A stretch of 12,951 nucleotides of DNA from an uncultured Methylobacteriaceae bacterium (lineage in GTDB: Bacteria > Pseudomonadota > Alphaproteobacteria > Rhizobiales > Beijerinckiaceae), in the NCBI GenBank assembly GCA_937872715.1, contig CALMTJ010000154.1, positions 6,370 to 19,320 of the forward strand, written 5' to 3'. Below, piece by piece: positions 12,547 to 12,951 of this stretch. The notes beneath the pieces are model-generated. The model was not told the origin of the DNA and did no database searches. It worked only from the letters and a program-made list of their open reading frames with translations. Position 1 is the first letter of the stretch; the number at the start of each line of letters is the position of its first letter. The translations under genes and the position numbers were made by a program.

Positions 12547-12951
12547 AGGCCGGAGCCGGCTCCGAAGGCCCTGGGAGCCGGGCTCACCACGACCGCGCCG
12601 TCGCCCCGCAATTCGCTGACCGCGAGCGCCCGCTCGTTGGTGCCGTCGGGCCTGAACCGGAAGACGCCGTCCGCGCCCGCGAACCCGGTCGGGGCCTGCA
12701 GCACGGCCTCCGAGAAGCGGCCCGGGGCGGGTGCCCGCCCGAGCGCCGCCGCCAGCGACACGGCGTCATAGGCGAGCGTCGCGATGCGGACCGGCTCCGT
12801 GCCGAACCGCGCCCGGTAGCGCTCCGCGAAGGAGCCGTAGCCGGCCGGGTCGGGCGCCGCGAACCAGCCGCCCTGGAGGGCCGGCACGCGGGCGGCCCGG
12901 GGATCGTTCCACAAGCCGGTCCCGAGCGGTTTTACGCGGGCAGAGGAGAAC
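12543..12951 (-). CDS. C-terminal part of a periplasmic-binding-type penicillin-binding protein activator (partial)
   Basis: The minus-strand frame is open from the window edge to TAG at 12545-12543, giving 135 visible residues; the start lies beyond the window. The visible part reads VKPLGTGLWNDPRAARVPALQGGWFAAP (about 6-33), SFAERYRARFGTEPVRIATLAYDAVSLAAAL and GFAGADGVFRFRPDGTNERALAVSEL. This is the closing half of a type 1 periplasmic binding fold (peripla_BP_6/LppC-like). In alphaproteobacteria, similar proteins near rsmI, yraN and gshB are annotated 'penicillin-binding protein activator' or ABC-type substrate-binding protein. It is presumably an exported lipoprotein. An amino-acid ABC transporter binding protein is the main alternative. 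It converges on rdgB with a 4-nt overlap. Confidence 0.8.
   Translation of the reverse strand, partial: FSSARVKPLGTGLWNDPRAARVPALQGGWFAAPDPAGYGSFAERYRARFGTEPVRIATLAYDAVSLAAALGRAPAPGRFSEAVLQAPTGFAGADGVFRFRPDGTNERALAVSELRGDGAVVVSPAPRAFGAGSGL

Overview
The window comes from a very GC-rich (roughly 70 % by eye) alphaproteobacterial chromosome. The best guess is the order Hyphomicrobiales, close to Methylobacterium/Methylorubrum. This rests on the codon use, the hrcA / rph / rdgB neighbourhood, a small PAS-only protein and a divergent WYL-regulator/VOC pair. The genus is an inference, not a database result. No rRNA, tRNA, CRISPR array, insertion sequence or prophage gene was seen. The dense overlapping ORFs in other frames are shadows caused by high GC.

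Left part (1-4750). A possible end of an upstream gene and a tiny coupled ORF are followed by a 76-residue protein of unknown function and a 135-residue PAS-only protein. A leftward gene for a bifunctional mannose-1-phosphate guanylyltransferase / mannose-6-phosphate isomerase (GDP-mannose supply) is divergent from a lipoprotein-type alpha/beta-hydrolase. A small secreted protein and a YghU-type glutathione S-transferase then read leftward.

Middle part (4751-9390). A short, extremely G/C-skewed gap contains a run of 22 C. Beyond it is a leftward PAS-PAS-GGDEF diguanylate cyclase, divergent from rmuC. A WYL-domain regulator reads leftward towards rmuC and is divergent from a VOC (glyoxalase-fold) protein. 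A perfect 13-bp-arm palindrome between these last two is the clearest regulatory site in the window.

Right part (9454-12951). A leftward pair of small overlapping genes, the first faintly HicB-like, has its own promoter with nested inverted repeats and looks like a toxin-antitoxin-style module of unrecognised type. It lies directly downstream of hrcA, the heat-shock repressor. Divergent from hrcA are rph (RNase PH) and rdgB (XTP/dITP pyrophosphatase), coupled by a GTGA overlap. The last gene is the C-terminal part of a periplasmic-binding-protein-type 'penicillin-binding protein activator', which converges on rdgB; the two stop codons share one CTAG.

Most of the window is ordinary housekeeping and signalling. 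The parts most likely to hold something undescribed are the two-gene module at 9454-9932 with its operator-like promoter, then the WYL/VOC palindrome. The C22 tract may be biological or an assembly artefact.
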